Part shown: positions 38,256 to 45,781 of the stretch, piece by piece
Numbering within the stretch: the stretch's first letter is position 1
Layout of the letters: every line of letters starts with the position of its first letter
NCBI GenBank assembly: GCA_905339355.1
Contig: CAJPFZ010000222.1
Span: forward strand, 1-46,848
Source: Burkholderiaceae bacterium
GTDB lineage: Bacteria; Pseudomonadota; Gammaproteobacteria; Burkholderiales; Burkholderiaceae_C
DNA: 46,848 nucleotides
Reading direction: 5' to 3'
Notes under the pieces: model-generated
Told to the model about the DNA's origin: nothing
Databases searched by the model: none
Seen by the model: the letters and a program-made list of their open reading frames with translations, nothing else
Program-made: the position numbers and the translations under genes

Positions 38256-39185
38256 TTACTTGCGCGGACTGGATGTGTCAGTCGGAGTGGTGCCGACCAA
38301 GTGCCGCAGCGCTGCGATGGCCGCCGCCGCGTCCCCCAGCACCCGCGTGTGGCTCAGGCCCTGCGTTGCATGCAGCGTGGCCTGCGGCAGCGCCCGCACG
38401 ATGCGCTGAGATGCGGCGATCGGCGCCACCCGGTCGCCCTCGTCGTGGATGACGAGCGTCGGGTGTGCGACGCGCGGCCCCAGCCACTCGGGCTCGAACT
38501 CGGCAAGCGGCACCCCTTCGACGGTCTCGATGTGCGCCCGCATGCGCTGCGGCACGCTGTCGGCGAGTCCGAAGCTGCCGGCGAACCAGCGCATGAAGAC
38601 GGCCGGCGGCGACGAGGGCGCCACCAGCACCAGCCGGCCGACCGGCAGGCCGCGCGCCGCCGTGTGCAGCGCCGCCAGCGCGCCCAGCGAGTGGGCGACG
38701 ACGGCGTGCAGGGGGCCCAGGCGCGACGCCGCGGCATAGATCGCGCGGGCGAACTGCGGCAGCGTCGAGCGCCAGCCGCTGCTGCGGCCGTGCGCCGGAA
38801 AGTCGAGCAGCACAGGGTCGAAGCCGGCTTCAGCGAGTGCGTCGCCGAGGGGGCGCATCTGCAGCCCGCTGCCGGCCCAGCCGTGCACCAGCAGCACCAC
38901 GGGGCGGCCGGCGTCTACGTCGGCGCGGCGGTAGGCGGCGAGTGTCACGCCCTCGAAAGGCCAGGCCACCGTGGTCCACGGGGCCGGCACGGCGCGGCGC
39001 ATCGCGAACTTCCAGGGCAGCGGGGTGAAGAACAGGCGCAGCGCAGCGCGCGTGCCCCAGGCAGGCGCCAGGGCGTCGATGGTGCGCAGCGTGGCGCCAA
39101 GCGCCTGGGCCGTGCGGCTTGCGGCGTAGAAGGCAGCGGCGGGGTTCGCGGGGTTGGCGGGGTTGGCGGAAGTCGGTGGGTTCAT
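38256..39185 (-). CDS. Alpha/beta-hydrolase family protein
   Basis: 309 aa from the ATG at 39185, which has AGGAG 9 nt upstream; longer frames to 39314 overlap the small membrane-protein gene antisensibly to its frame and are rejected. The fold landmarks are VVLLVHGWAGSGLQMRPLGD (oxyanion loop), LDFPAHGRSSG, the nucleophile Ser in VAHSLGALAAL, Asp in HDEGDRVAP and His in QGLSHTRVLGD. Residues 5-17 contain a short Asn-Pro-Ala repeat. No signal peptide. It lies 28 bp after the 39-aa gene and probably shares its TetR-controlled promoter. Substrate unknown. Confidence 0.9.
   Translation of the reverse strand: MNPPTSANPANPANPAAAFYAASRTAQALGATLRTIDALAPAWGTRAALRLFFTPLPWKFAMRRAVPAPWTTVAWPFEGVTLAAYRRADVDAGRPVVLLVHGWAGSGLQMRPLGDALAEAGFDPVLLDFPAHGRSSGWRSTLPQFARAIYAAASRLGPLHAVVAHSLGALAALHTAARGLPVGRLVLVAPSSPPAVFMRWFAGSFGLADSVPQRMRAHIETVEGVPLAEFEPEWLGPRVAHPTLVIHDEGDRVAPIAASQRIVRALPQATLHATQGLSHTRVLGDAAAAIAALRHLVGTTPTDTSSPRK
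39141..39167. repeat. 9-bp minisatellite inside hydrolase gene
   Basis: Three tandem copies of a 9-bp unit (GGGGTTCGC once, GGGGTTGGC twice) encode Ala-Asn-Pro repeats at the hydrolase N-terminus. The in-frame unit length means slippage would change the linker by three residues without breaking the frame. Confidence 0.75.
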
Positions 39186-39213
39186 CTCTGGCTCCTGTCG
39201 GGCGGGCGTCGCC

Positions 39214-39333
39214 TCAAAACGGGCCGAAGTCGGCGTTGCTGCGCGGCACGCCGCGCCACAGGCGAGCCACCAGGCACGCGGCACGTACGGCGGCGAAAGC
39301 CAGCAGGAAGACAAACAGCAGGGCGATCAACAT
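39214..39333 (-). CDS. 39-aa single-pass membrane microprotein
   Basis: An ATG at 39333 with AAAGGAA 5-6 nt upstream opens a 39-codon frame ending TGA at 39214. The peptide starts MLIALLFVFLLAFAAV, a membrane helix of about 20 residues, followed by a basic-aromatic tail (RLWRGVPRSNADFGPF). It lies between a TetR-type operator (39350-39367) and the hydrolase gene 28 bp downstream, so it should be the first cistron of that unit. Nearly all codons end in G or C. I do not recognise the family; size and topology suggest a membrane-associated regulator or accessory peptide. Confidence 0.65.
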   Translation of the reverse strand: MLIALLFVFLLAFAAVRAACLVARLWRGVPRSNADFGPF

Positions 39334-39349
39334 GGCGTTTCCTTTCGTG

Positions 39350-39367
39350 TTCGCACGATCGTGCGAA
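39350..39367. promoter_or_regulatory. TetR-type operator, perfect 18-bp palindrome
   Basis: TTCGCACGATCGTGCGAA is perfectly self-complementary and ends 16 bp before the microprotein ATG. Its 12-bp core GCACGATCGTGC recurs once, in the promoter of the adjacent tetR gene. Two copies flanking one TetR gene strongly suggest the binding site of that regulator. No clear -35/-10 pair surrounds this copy. Confidence 0.8.
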
Positions 39368-39426
39368 ATTGAGACAGGGTGGACGACGACGGGTGGGGTG
39401 TCTCCGAAGCGTTCCGGGTGAGCCGA

Positions 39427-40056
39427 TCAGAGAGGCTGCTCGCCGGACGACGACGCCGGCTGCAGCGAGCGGATCAAGCGCTCGTAGGCGGTCCACGCAC
39501 GATCGGCGGCGCGCGGGTCGCGAAGAAAACGGGCGTCGCGCATCAGCGCGACGAACAGGCCGTCCATCTCGAAAACGAGCTGGTCGGCGTCGATGTCGGG
39601 TCGCAGGTGGCCGAGTTCGATGGCCTGGATCACCGAGCGCTTGAGCGCGGTGCGCCAGCCCTGCACGCCTTCGAGCAGCTTGTCACGCAGCGGGCCGTCG
39701 CGGTCGTCGAACTCGAACGCGCCGGCGCAGTAGATGCAGCCCTGGCGGATTTCGACGTCGCGGGCGCGCTGCAGCCACAGCCGCATGATCGCGTTCAGCC
39801 GCGGCAAGCCGCGGGGCTCGCGCATGGCGGGCACGAACACGTCCTGCAGAAAGCGGCGGTCGTACTCCTCGATGACGGCGATCTGCAAGGCCTCGCGCGA
39901 GCCGACCCGCGAGAACACGCCGCTCTTGGACAGGCCCAGGCGCTTGGCGACCTCGCCGATGGTCAGGCTCTCCAGCCCGTCGGTCGCCGCCATCTCGATG
40001 GCGGTGTCGAGGATGGCGGTGAGCGTGAGGCCGCTGCGATGAGTCTTGGTTTCCAC
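39427..40056 (-). CDS. TetR/AcrR-family transcriptional repressor
   Basis: 209 aa. The N-terminal helix-turn-helix domain (about 12-60) reads AILDTAIEMA, then LTIGEVAKRLGLSKSGVFSRVGSREAL. The C-terminal ligand-binding domain has CIYCAGAFEFDDRDGPLRDKL, a segment of the TetR subgroup with a conserved FDDR(D/P)G motif. The start is a GTG at 40056; no other start codon occurs before the DNA-binding helices. The promoter -10 ends only 6 nt before this GTG, so its mRNA is predicted leaderless. It probably represses itself and the microprotein-hydrolase unit, 94 bp downstream on the same strand, through the shared palindrome. The inducer is unknown. Confidence 0.93.
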   Translation of the reverse strand: METKTHRSGLTLTAILDTAIEMAATDGLESLTIGEVAKRLGLSKSGVFSRVGSREALQIAVIEEYDRRFLQDVFVPAMREPRGLPRLNAIMRLWLQRARDVEIRQGCIYCAGAFEFDDRDGPLRDKLLEGVQGWRTALKRSVIQAIELGHLRPDIDADQLVFEMDGLFVALMRDARFLRDPRAADRAWTAYERLIRSLQPASSSGEQPL

Positions 40057-40062
40057 GGGTGG

Positions 40063-40090
40063 AATTTAGCACGATCGTGCGAAGTGTCAA
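40063..40090 (-). promoter_or_regulatory. tetR promoter with operator in spacer
   Basis: On the minus strand TTGACA (40090-40085) and TAAATT (40068-40063) are separated by 16 bp. The -35 is a perfect sigma-70 match. The palindromic core GCACGATCGTGC (40080-40069) fills the end of the spacer, so a bound repressor would block RNA polymerase. Six bases (CCACCC) separate the -10 from the GTG start codon, placing the transcription start at or next to the first codon. Confidence 0.85.
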
Positions 40091-40144
40091 GCCTGTCGGC
40101 GCGGCACACGCCGGCCAGAGGCCCGCTTGTCATTCATGCTGGAA

Positions 40145-40161
40145 CCCCCTCCTGGAGGGGG
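40145..40161 (-). terminator. Hairpin after ABC-transporter operon
   Basis: CCCCCTCC / GGAGGGGG form a near-continuous inverted repeat (7 bp with a 3-nt loop) 38 bp after the ABC ATPase stop. It is a plausible end of the transporter transcript, though no long U-run follows. The same GGAGGGGG would also act as a ribosome-binding site for a 16-codon frame at 40087-40137. Confidence 0.45.
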
Positions 40162-40199
40162 CAGGGGGAGCTCAACATTCACCCGCCCGGCGGCGGCCG

Positions 40200-41897
40200 T
40201 CAGGCCGCCGCCCGATATCCGCGCGGGATCGCGCCCATCAGCCTTCTCGTGTACTCCTGCGTGGGCCGGTCGAGGATGTCTTCCACCGGCGCCTGCTCGA
40301 CCACCTCGCCGTCCTTCATCACCAGCACCTCGTCGGCCATGAAGCGCACGACCGCCAGGTCGTGGCTGATGAAGATGTACGAGAGGCCGAGTTCGTCCTG
40401 CAGGTCCTTCAGCAGGTTGAGCACCTGTGCCTGCACCGACACGTCGAGCGCGCTCACCGCCTCGTCGAGCACCAGCACCTCCGGGTTCAGCGTCAGGCAG
40501 CGCGCGATCGCCACGCGCTGGCGCTGGCCGCCGGAGAACTCGTGCGGGTATTTGTGCATCGCCGTCTCGTCGAGCCCGACCTTGGCGAGCAGCGCGCGCG
40601 AGCGCGCCTCGCGCTCGGCGGCATCCTTGCCCACGCCGTGGATGGTCAGCGGCTCGACCAGCGTCTGGCCGATCGTGAAACGTGGGTTCAGGCTCGCGTA
40701 CGGGTTCTGGAACACCACCTGGATGCGCCGGCGCATCGGCAGCAGCTCGCGCTTGGGAATCGCCAGCAGGTCGCGGCCGTCGAACATCACCTGGCCGCCG
40801 GTCGGCCCGCCGTTGGGCTCGTGCAGGCGCAAGAGCGTGAGGCCCATGGTCGTCTTGCCCGAGCCCGACTCGCCGACCACGCCCAGCGTGTGGCCACGGC
40901 GCAGCTTGAAGCTCGCGCCCTTGACCGCCCGGAACTCCTTGCGGCCGAACACGCCGCTGCGCAGCCAGAAGCTCTTGGTGAGCCCGGTCGCCTCGATGAC
41001 GACCGGCGCGTTCGGATCCTTGGCCTTGCCGGCAGCGACCGCGCCGTGGCCGGCGATGTGGTCGTCGATCACCATCAGCCGCGCGCCGCGCCGCTCCAGC
41101 GTCGGCCGGCAGGCGAGCAGCGCCTTCGTGTAGGCGTCCTGCGGATTGGCGAAGATCTGCGCCACCGGACCCTGTTCGCGCACGATGCCGTTGCGCATCA
41201 CCACCACGTGGTCGGCGATCTCGCCCACCACGCCGAGGTCGTGACTGATGAACAGCATGCTCATGCGGTGTTTTTCCTTCAGCCCGCCGAGCAGCTCCAT
41301 GATCTGACGCTGGATCGTCACATCGAGCGCGGTCGTCGGCTCGTCGGCAATCAGCAGCTTGGGCTCGCAGGCGAGCGCCATCGCGATCATCACGCGTTGC
41401 TGCTGGCCGCCCGAGAGCTCGTGCGGATAGGCCTTGAGCCGCCGCTTCGGCTCCGGCAGGCCCACTTCCTCGAGCAGCGCCTCGGCGCGCGCGAGCGCCT
41501 GCTTGGGCGACATGCCCAGGTGCTTGATCAGCGGCTCGCACAGCTGCGTGCCGACGTTGAACACCGGGGTCAGCGAGGTCATCGGGTCCTGGAACACGCA
41601 GGCGATCTCGCGTCCGCGGATCGCCTGCAGCTCGGGCAGCGTGGCGGCGAGCATGTCGCGGTCCTGGAAGCTGATGGCGCCGCGACGCTCGGCGTTGTCG
41701 GGCAGCAGGTTGAGGACCGACATCGCGGTGACGCTCTTGCCCGAACCCGACTCGCCGACCAGCGCGACTGTCGTGTTCTCGGGCACGTCGAAGCTGACGC
41801 CGGTCTCGTCGTTGCCGACCGCCTTGGCGCGCAGCACCGCGCCGTCGACGACGCCCATGCGGAAGCTGACACGCAGGTCCTTGATGGAAAGCAGCAT
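40200..41897 (-). CDS. Dual-ATPase subunit of peptide-type ABC transporter
   Basis: 565 aa containing two complete ATP-binding cassettes, like YejF or a DppD-DppF fusion. First cassette: Walker A GESGSGKS (48-55), LSGGQQQR signature and [12 protein letters not shown] (Walker B). Second cassette: GESGSGKT near residue 345, [12 protein letters not shown] and [12 protein letters not shown]. Between them is the oligopeptide-permease C-terminal motif, with [18 protein letters not shown]. In the second Walker B the usual EPTSALD reads EAVSALD. It starts 6 bp after the permease stop with GGAG upstream. It energises the two permeases at 41904-43900; cargo probably peptides. Confidence 0.95.
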   Translation of the reverse strand: MLLSIKDLRVSFRMGVVDGAVLRAKAVGNDETGVSFDVPENTTVALVGESGSGKSVTAMSVLNLLPDNAERRGAISFQDRDMLAATLPELQAIRGREIACVFQDPMTSLTPVFNVGTQLCEPLIKHLGMSPKQALARAEALLEEVGLPEPKRRLKAYPHELSGGQQQRVMIAMALACEPKLLIADEPTTALDVTIQRQIMELLGGLKEKHRMSMLFISHDLGVVGEIADHVVVMRNGIVREQGPVAQIFANPQDAYTKALLACRPTLERRGARLMVIDDHIAGHGAVAAGKAKDPNAPVVIEATGLTKSFWLRSGVFGRKEFRAVKGASFKLRRGHTLGVVGESGSGKTTMGLTLLRLHEPNGGPTGGQVMFDGRDLLAIPKRELLPMRRRIQVVFQNPYASLNPRFTIGQTLVEPLTIHGVGKDAAEREARSRALLAKVGLDETAMHKYPHEFSGGQRQRVAIARCLTLNPEVLVLDEAVSALDVSVQAQVLNLLKDLQDELGLSYIFISHDLAVVRFMADEVLVMKDGEVVEQAPVEDILDRPTQEYTRRLMGAIPRGYRAAA

Positions 41898-41903
41898 CTC
41901 GTC

Positions 41904-42965
41904 TTACTCCAGTCCGCGCAGCTTGGGATCGAGCGCGTCGCGCAGCGCGTCGGTGAAGAGCGAAAACGCCGTGACGAAGACCGCCATGAAAGCCGTGGCC
42001 GCGACCAGCTGCCACCAGTGGCCGAGGATCAGCTCGCTTTGCGCCTCGGCCAGCATCGTGCCCCAGGACACGTCGTCTACGCCGACACCGAGGCCGAGGT
42101 AGGAGAGGATCACTTCGAACTTGATGAAGCCCACGACGAGCAGCGACATGCGCACCAGGATCACGTGGCTCACGTTGGGCAGGATGTGGCGGAACATGCG
42201 CGACGCCACCGACGCGCCGATCGCCTCCGCCGAGCGCACGTATTCGCGCACCGAATGCTTGAGGAACTCGGCGCGCACCTGCCGGTACACGCCCGTCCAG
42301 CCGACCAGCGCGAGGATGATCGCCACGCTGCCGATGCCGCGACCGAAGATCACCGCGAACACCAGCAGCAGCAGGATGTCGGGCATTGCGGTGAACACGC
42401 TGTACAGCCACTCGAGGAAGTCGCCGATGCGCCCGCCGAAGAAACCCGCGAGCGCGCCGAGCAGCGTGCCGATGATGGCCGCGATCACCGCGCCCAGCAG
42501 GCCGACGAAGACCGAGGTCTGCGTGCCCTTGGTGGCCTTGGCGAGCACATCGCGCCCGAGCCGGTCGCCGCCGAAGGGCAGCGTCTCGGCCTTGGGCCGC
42601 TCTTCCGACTTGAACTTGGCGGCGCGCTCCTCCCACTCCTGGTAGCGCGGGGCGAGCGGGTCGACCGCCGAGATGTCGACATTCGGGCCCTTGGGCACGG
42701 GGATCGCGCTCGACTCGACCTTGGGCGCCGGCCCGACAATGGTCGGGGGCGCGCTCGGCAGGCCGACCTCCATCTGCCACTCCTTGGCCACGAGGCCGGC
42801 CGCACTCGCGAGGATCAGCCCGATGAAGAACAGCACCACGATCAGTGAGCCGACGCCCACGCGGTCGGAGCGCAGCCGCTTCCAGGCCGCCCGCCAGACG
42901 CCCTCGGGGCGGTGCATGCGTGGCGCTTCGGTGGGCACCGGTGAATCCGTCAGTACCGTGCTCAT
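41904..42965 (-). CDS. ABC transporter permease, DppC/YejE type
   Basis: 353 aa. A cytoplasmic N-terminus with a conserved WKRLRSDRVGVGSL start, first helix (about 38-58), a large periplasmic insertion (about 60-140, Pro/Glu-rich) and then five helices. PFGGDRLGRDVLAKATKGTQTSVFVGLL is the DppC-type entry into the core. The EAA loop that docks on the ATPase is EYVRSAEAIGASVASRMFRHILPN. The start overlaps the previous permease stop as ATGA. The large insertion resembles YejE more than DppC. Longer frames reaching 43817 are shadows of the upstream gene. Confidence 0.94.
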   Translation of the reverse strand: MSTVLTDSPVPTEAPRMHRPEGVWRAAWKRLRSDRVGVGSLIVVLFFIGLILASAAGLVAKEWQMEVGLPSAPPTIVGPAPKVESSAIPVPKGPNVDISAVDPLAPRYQEWEERAAKFKSEERPKAETLPFGGDRLGRDVLAKATKGTQTSVFVGLLGAVIAAIIGTLLGALAGFFGGRIGDFLEWLYSVFTAMPDILLLLVFAVIFGRGIGSVAIILALVGWTGVYRQVRAEFLKHSVREYVRSAEAIGASVASRMFRHILPNVSHVILVRMSLLVVGFIKFEVILSYLGLGVGVDDVSWGTMLAEAQSELILGHWWQLVAATAFMAVFVTAFSLFTDALRDALDPKLRGLE

Positions 42966-43900
42966 TTGAGAACCACCCGCGGATCGGTCAGCTTGTAGAG
43001 GATGTCGGCGCAAAGATTGATCAGCATCGTCAGCATGCCGAGGTAGATCGCGACCGCCTGGATCACCGGATAGTCGCTGCGGTTGACAGCGAGAATGATC
43101 TCGCGGCCCAGGCCCGGGATCGAGAAGAAGACCTCGATCAGGAAGGAGCCGACGAACACGCCCGGCAGCGCGAGCGCGATGTTGGTGAGGATCGGGATCA
43201 TCGCGTTGCGCATCACGTGGCGGAACAGCACCGTCCGCTCGGTCATGCCCTTGGCGCGCGCGGTGCGCACGTAGTCCTGCCCGAGCTCGTCGAGGAAGAA
43301 CGTCCGGTACAGCCGCGTCTGCGGCGCCACGCCGACCAACAACGCGAGGAACAGCGGCAGCGGCACGTAGGTGATCAGGTTGGTGGCGAGGCTGTCGCTC
43401 CAGCCCTGCACCGGAAACCAGCCGAGCTGGAAGCCGAAGAAGTACTGGCCGAGGATGATGTAGACCAGGAAGGAAATCGACAGCGCTACCGTCGTGATCA
43501 CCATCAGCGTGCGGTCCGCGAGCGAGCCGCGGCGGTAGGCGACCCACATCGCGATCGGCAGTGCGATCAGCGTATCGAGGATGAGGATCGGCAGCATGAT
43601 CGTGAGCGTGGCCGGCAGGCGCGTCGCGAAGATGTTGCTCACCGCCTCGCCGGTGGCCCAGCTGCGGCCCCAGTCGAAGGTGACGACGCCCTTGAAGTAG
43701 ATCCACAGCTGCACGTACCAGGGCTCGTTGAGCCCGAGCTGCTGGCGGATCGCGTCGATCTGGGCGGCGCTGGCGTTCAGGCCGCCGAGGATTTCGGCGG
43801 GGTCGGCGCCGACCCACTTGAACAGGAAGAAGACCAGCAGCAAGACCCCGAGCAAGGTCGGGATCATTTGCAGCAGGCGCCGGATCACATAGGCGGCCAT
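42962..43900 (-). CDS. ABC transporter permease, DppB type
   Basis: 312 aa. The family start YVIRRLLQMIPTLLGVLLLVFFLFKW is followed by a periplasmic segment with IRQQLGLNEPWYVQLWIYFKGVVTFDWGRS and five further helices. The EAA loop is DYVRTARAKGMTERTVLFRHVMRNAMIP. First gene of the three-gene unit permease-permease-ATPase; no ribosome-binding site is obvious before the ATG at 43900. The substrate-binding protein that normally accompanies such systems is not in the window; upstream is a divergent gene. Confidence 0.94.
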   Translation of the reverse strand: MAAYVIRRLLQMIPTLLGVLLLVFFLFKWVGADPAEILGGLNASAAQIDAIRQQLGLNEPWYVQLWIYFKGVVTFDWGRSWATGEAVSNIFATRLPATLTIMLPILILDTLIALPIAMWVAYRRGSLADRTLMVITTVALSISFLVYIILGQYFFGFQLGWFPVQGWSDSLATNLITYVPLPLFLALLVGVAPQTRLYRTFFLDELGQDYVRTARAKGMTERTVLFRHVMRNAMIPILTNIALALPGVFVGSFLIEVFFSIPGLGREIILAVNRSDYPVIQAVAIYLGMLTMLINLCADILYKLTDPRVVLK

Positions 43901-44173
43901 GGTGGGTTTTGCATCTCGGGTGGAGCGTCGACGAAAGGCGCGAGTGGTCTAGTCCACCGGGTGGGTGGCCGTCCCGCGGCGCCGCCGGATGGGCGACAAC
44001 GCGCGCAGTCTAAGCGCGCCGGCGTCCGGGCCCGCCCCGCGTTTGCCCGGGTGGCGCGTGGGGTGTTTCGCCGCGCGCACTGGCGGAAATCCACAAGCGC
44101 CGCGGCGTGGCAAGACAAGCCGGCGACGATTCCGTTGCCCTAAGCTCGGGCCCTCGGCTGACGAGGAAGCGCA

Positions 44174-45781
44174 ATGCGACGCTGGAACGGTTGGGGCGAC
44201 GACACGATCGCCATGGATCTGCAGGGCAACGCGCGTGCGTTTCTCGCTGAGAACGTCGGCGACGCGGCGGCGCCCACCGACGCGGCGCTCGAGACGGCGC
44301 TCGCGCAGGTCGCCGCGCAGCCGTCGCGCCTGCCGCCGCATCCGCTCGTCAGCACCGCCGACGAAGACCGGCTGAGTGCGAGCTTCGGCCAGAGCCTGGG
44401 CGACTGGCTGCGATTGCGCTTCGGCCGGCTCGGGCCCGTCAGCGACGGCGTGGCGTGGCCCGAAAGCGCCGACGAGGTGCGGCAGCTGCTCGACTGGGCG
44501 GCCGACACCGGCGCGCTGATCGTGCCCTGCGGCGGCGCGACCAGTGTCGTCGGCCACCTCACGCCACCCGGCGGGCGGCCGGTGCTGACACTCAACATGA
44601 CCCGACAGCGCCGGCTGCTGCAGCTCGATCCGCTCGCGCAGCTCGCACGCTTCGAAGCCGGCGTCACCGGGCCCGATCTCGAAGCCCAGCTGCGCGCCCA
44701 TGGCTGGACGCTCGGCCACTTTCCACAGAGCTTCGAGTACTCGACGCTGGGCGGCTGGATCGTCACTCGATCGTCGGGCCAGCAATCGGCGCGCTACGGC
44801 CGCATCGAGGCCTTGTTCTCCGGCGGGGTGATGCAGACACCGACCGGGACTCTGGCGATCCCCAGCTTTCCGGCCTCGGCCGCCGGGCCCGATCTGCGCG
44901 AATGGGTGCTCGGTTCCGAAGGCCGGCTCGGCGTGCTGACCGAAGCGACGGTGCGCATCTCGCGCCTGCCGGAATGCGAGCGTTTCGTCGGCGTGTTCCT
45001 GCCCGACTGGGCCCGCGGCGAGGCGGCCGCGCGCGACCTCGCGCAGGCACGCCTGGGACTGTCGATGCTGCGGCTGGCGAACCCGACCGAGACGCTGACC
45101 ACCTTGCGCTTGGCCGGCCACGAGAGCGCGATCGCCTGGCTCGAACGCCTTCTGCGCTGGCGCGGCTGCGGCACGAACAAGGTGATGCTGATGATCGGCC
45201 TCACCGGTTCCAAGCGGCAGGTGCGCGCGATGCAGTCGCAGGCCGCGCAGATCCTCAGGCGTCACGGTGGCGTCTCCACCGGCACGCTGCTCGGCAGCAA
45301 GTGGCAAGCCAACCGCTTTCGCGGCGTCTACCTGCGCAATGCCTTGTGGAGTGCGGGCTACGCAGTCGACACGATGGAGACCGCCATCGACTGGCCGCGC
45401 GTGCCCGGCATGATGCAGGCGATGGAGCAAGCCGGCCGCGAGGCGCTGGCCTCGCTCGGCGAGCGCTGCCATGCCTACACGCACCTGTCGCATGTCTACC
45501 CGCAGGGTTCGAGCGTCTACAGCACCTTCGTGTTTCGCATCGGCCCGGACTTCGACACAAGCTGGGCGCGCTGGCGCGCGCTCAAGGATGCCGTGAGCGC
45601 CGCCATCGTGCGCGAGGGCGGCACCATCACGCATCAGCACGGCGTGGGCAAGGACCACGCAAGCTACCTGGCCGCCGAAAAGGGCGAACGCGGCCTGCGC
45701 GGCCTGCGCAGTCTGATCGAGCACTTCGATCCGCAGCGTGTGCTGGCCTCGGGCAACCTCCTGCCCGACGACCCGCGATGA
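44174..45781 (+). CDS. FAD-linked oxidase, alkyl-DHAP synthase-like
   Basis: 535 aa. The opening MRRWNGWGDD and the tail ITHQHGVGKDH closely follow alkyldihydroxyacetonephosphate synthase (AGPS)-type flavoproteins. An N-terminal PCMH FAD-binding domain has VPCGGATSVVGHL (pyrophosphate loop) and FPQSFEYSTLGGWIVTRSSGQQSARYG. The C-terminal FAD-oxidase domain has GLTGSKRQVRAM, THLSHVYPQGSSVYSTF and a His-x-His-Gly-Val-Gly active-site segment. AGPS exchanges an acyl for an alkyl chain on DHAP in ether-lipid synthesis, but bacterial relatives may oxidise other 2-hydroxyacids. GAGGAAG precedes the ATG. It overlaps the next, GlpD-like gene as ATGA, a meaningful partnership since that enzyme class yields DHAP. 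Confidence 0.88.
   Translation: MRRWNGWGDDTIAMDLQGNARAFLAENVGDAAAPTDAALETALAQVAAQPSRLPPHPLVSTADEDRLSASFGQSLGDWLRLRFGRLGPVSDGVAWPESADEVRQLLDWAADTGALIVPCGGATSVVGHLTPPGGRPVLTLNMTRQRRLLQLDPLAQLARFEAGVTGPDLEAQLRAHGWTLGHFPQSFEYSTLGGWIVTRSSGQQSARYGRIEALFSGGVMQTPTGTLAIPSFPASAAGPDLREWVLGSEGRLGVLTEATVRISRLPECERFVGVFLPDWARGEAAARDLAQARLGLSMLRLANPTETLTTLRLAGHESAIAWLERLLRWRGCGTNKVMLMIGLTGSKRQVRAMQSQAAQILRRHGGVSTGTLLGSKWQANRFRGVYLRNALWSAGYAVDTMETAIDWPRVPGMMQAMEQAGREALASLGERCHAYTHLSHVYPQGSSVYSTFVFRIGPDFDTSWARWRALKDAVSAAIVREGGTITHQHGVGKDHASYLAAEKGERGLRGLRSLIEHFDPQRVLASGNLLPDDPR

Noticed and set aside
40059-42848. 929-codon plus-strand open frame
   Set aside because: Antisense to the ABC ATPase and permease genes, which carry full catalytic motifs; composition is typical of shadow frames.
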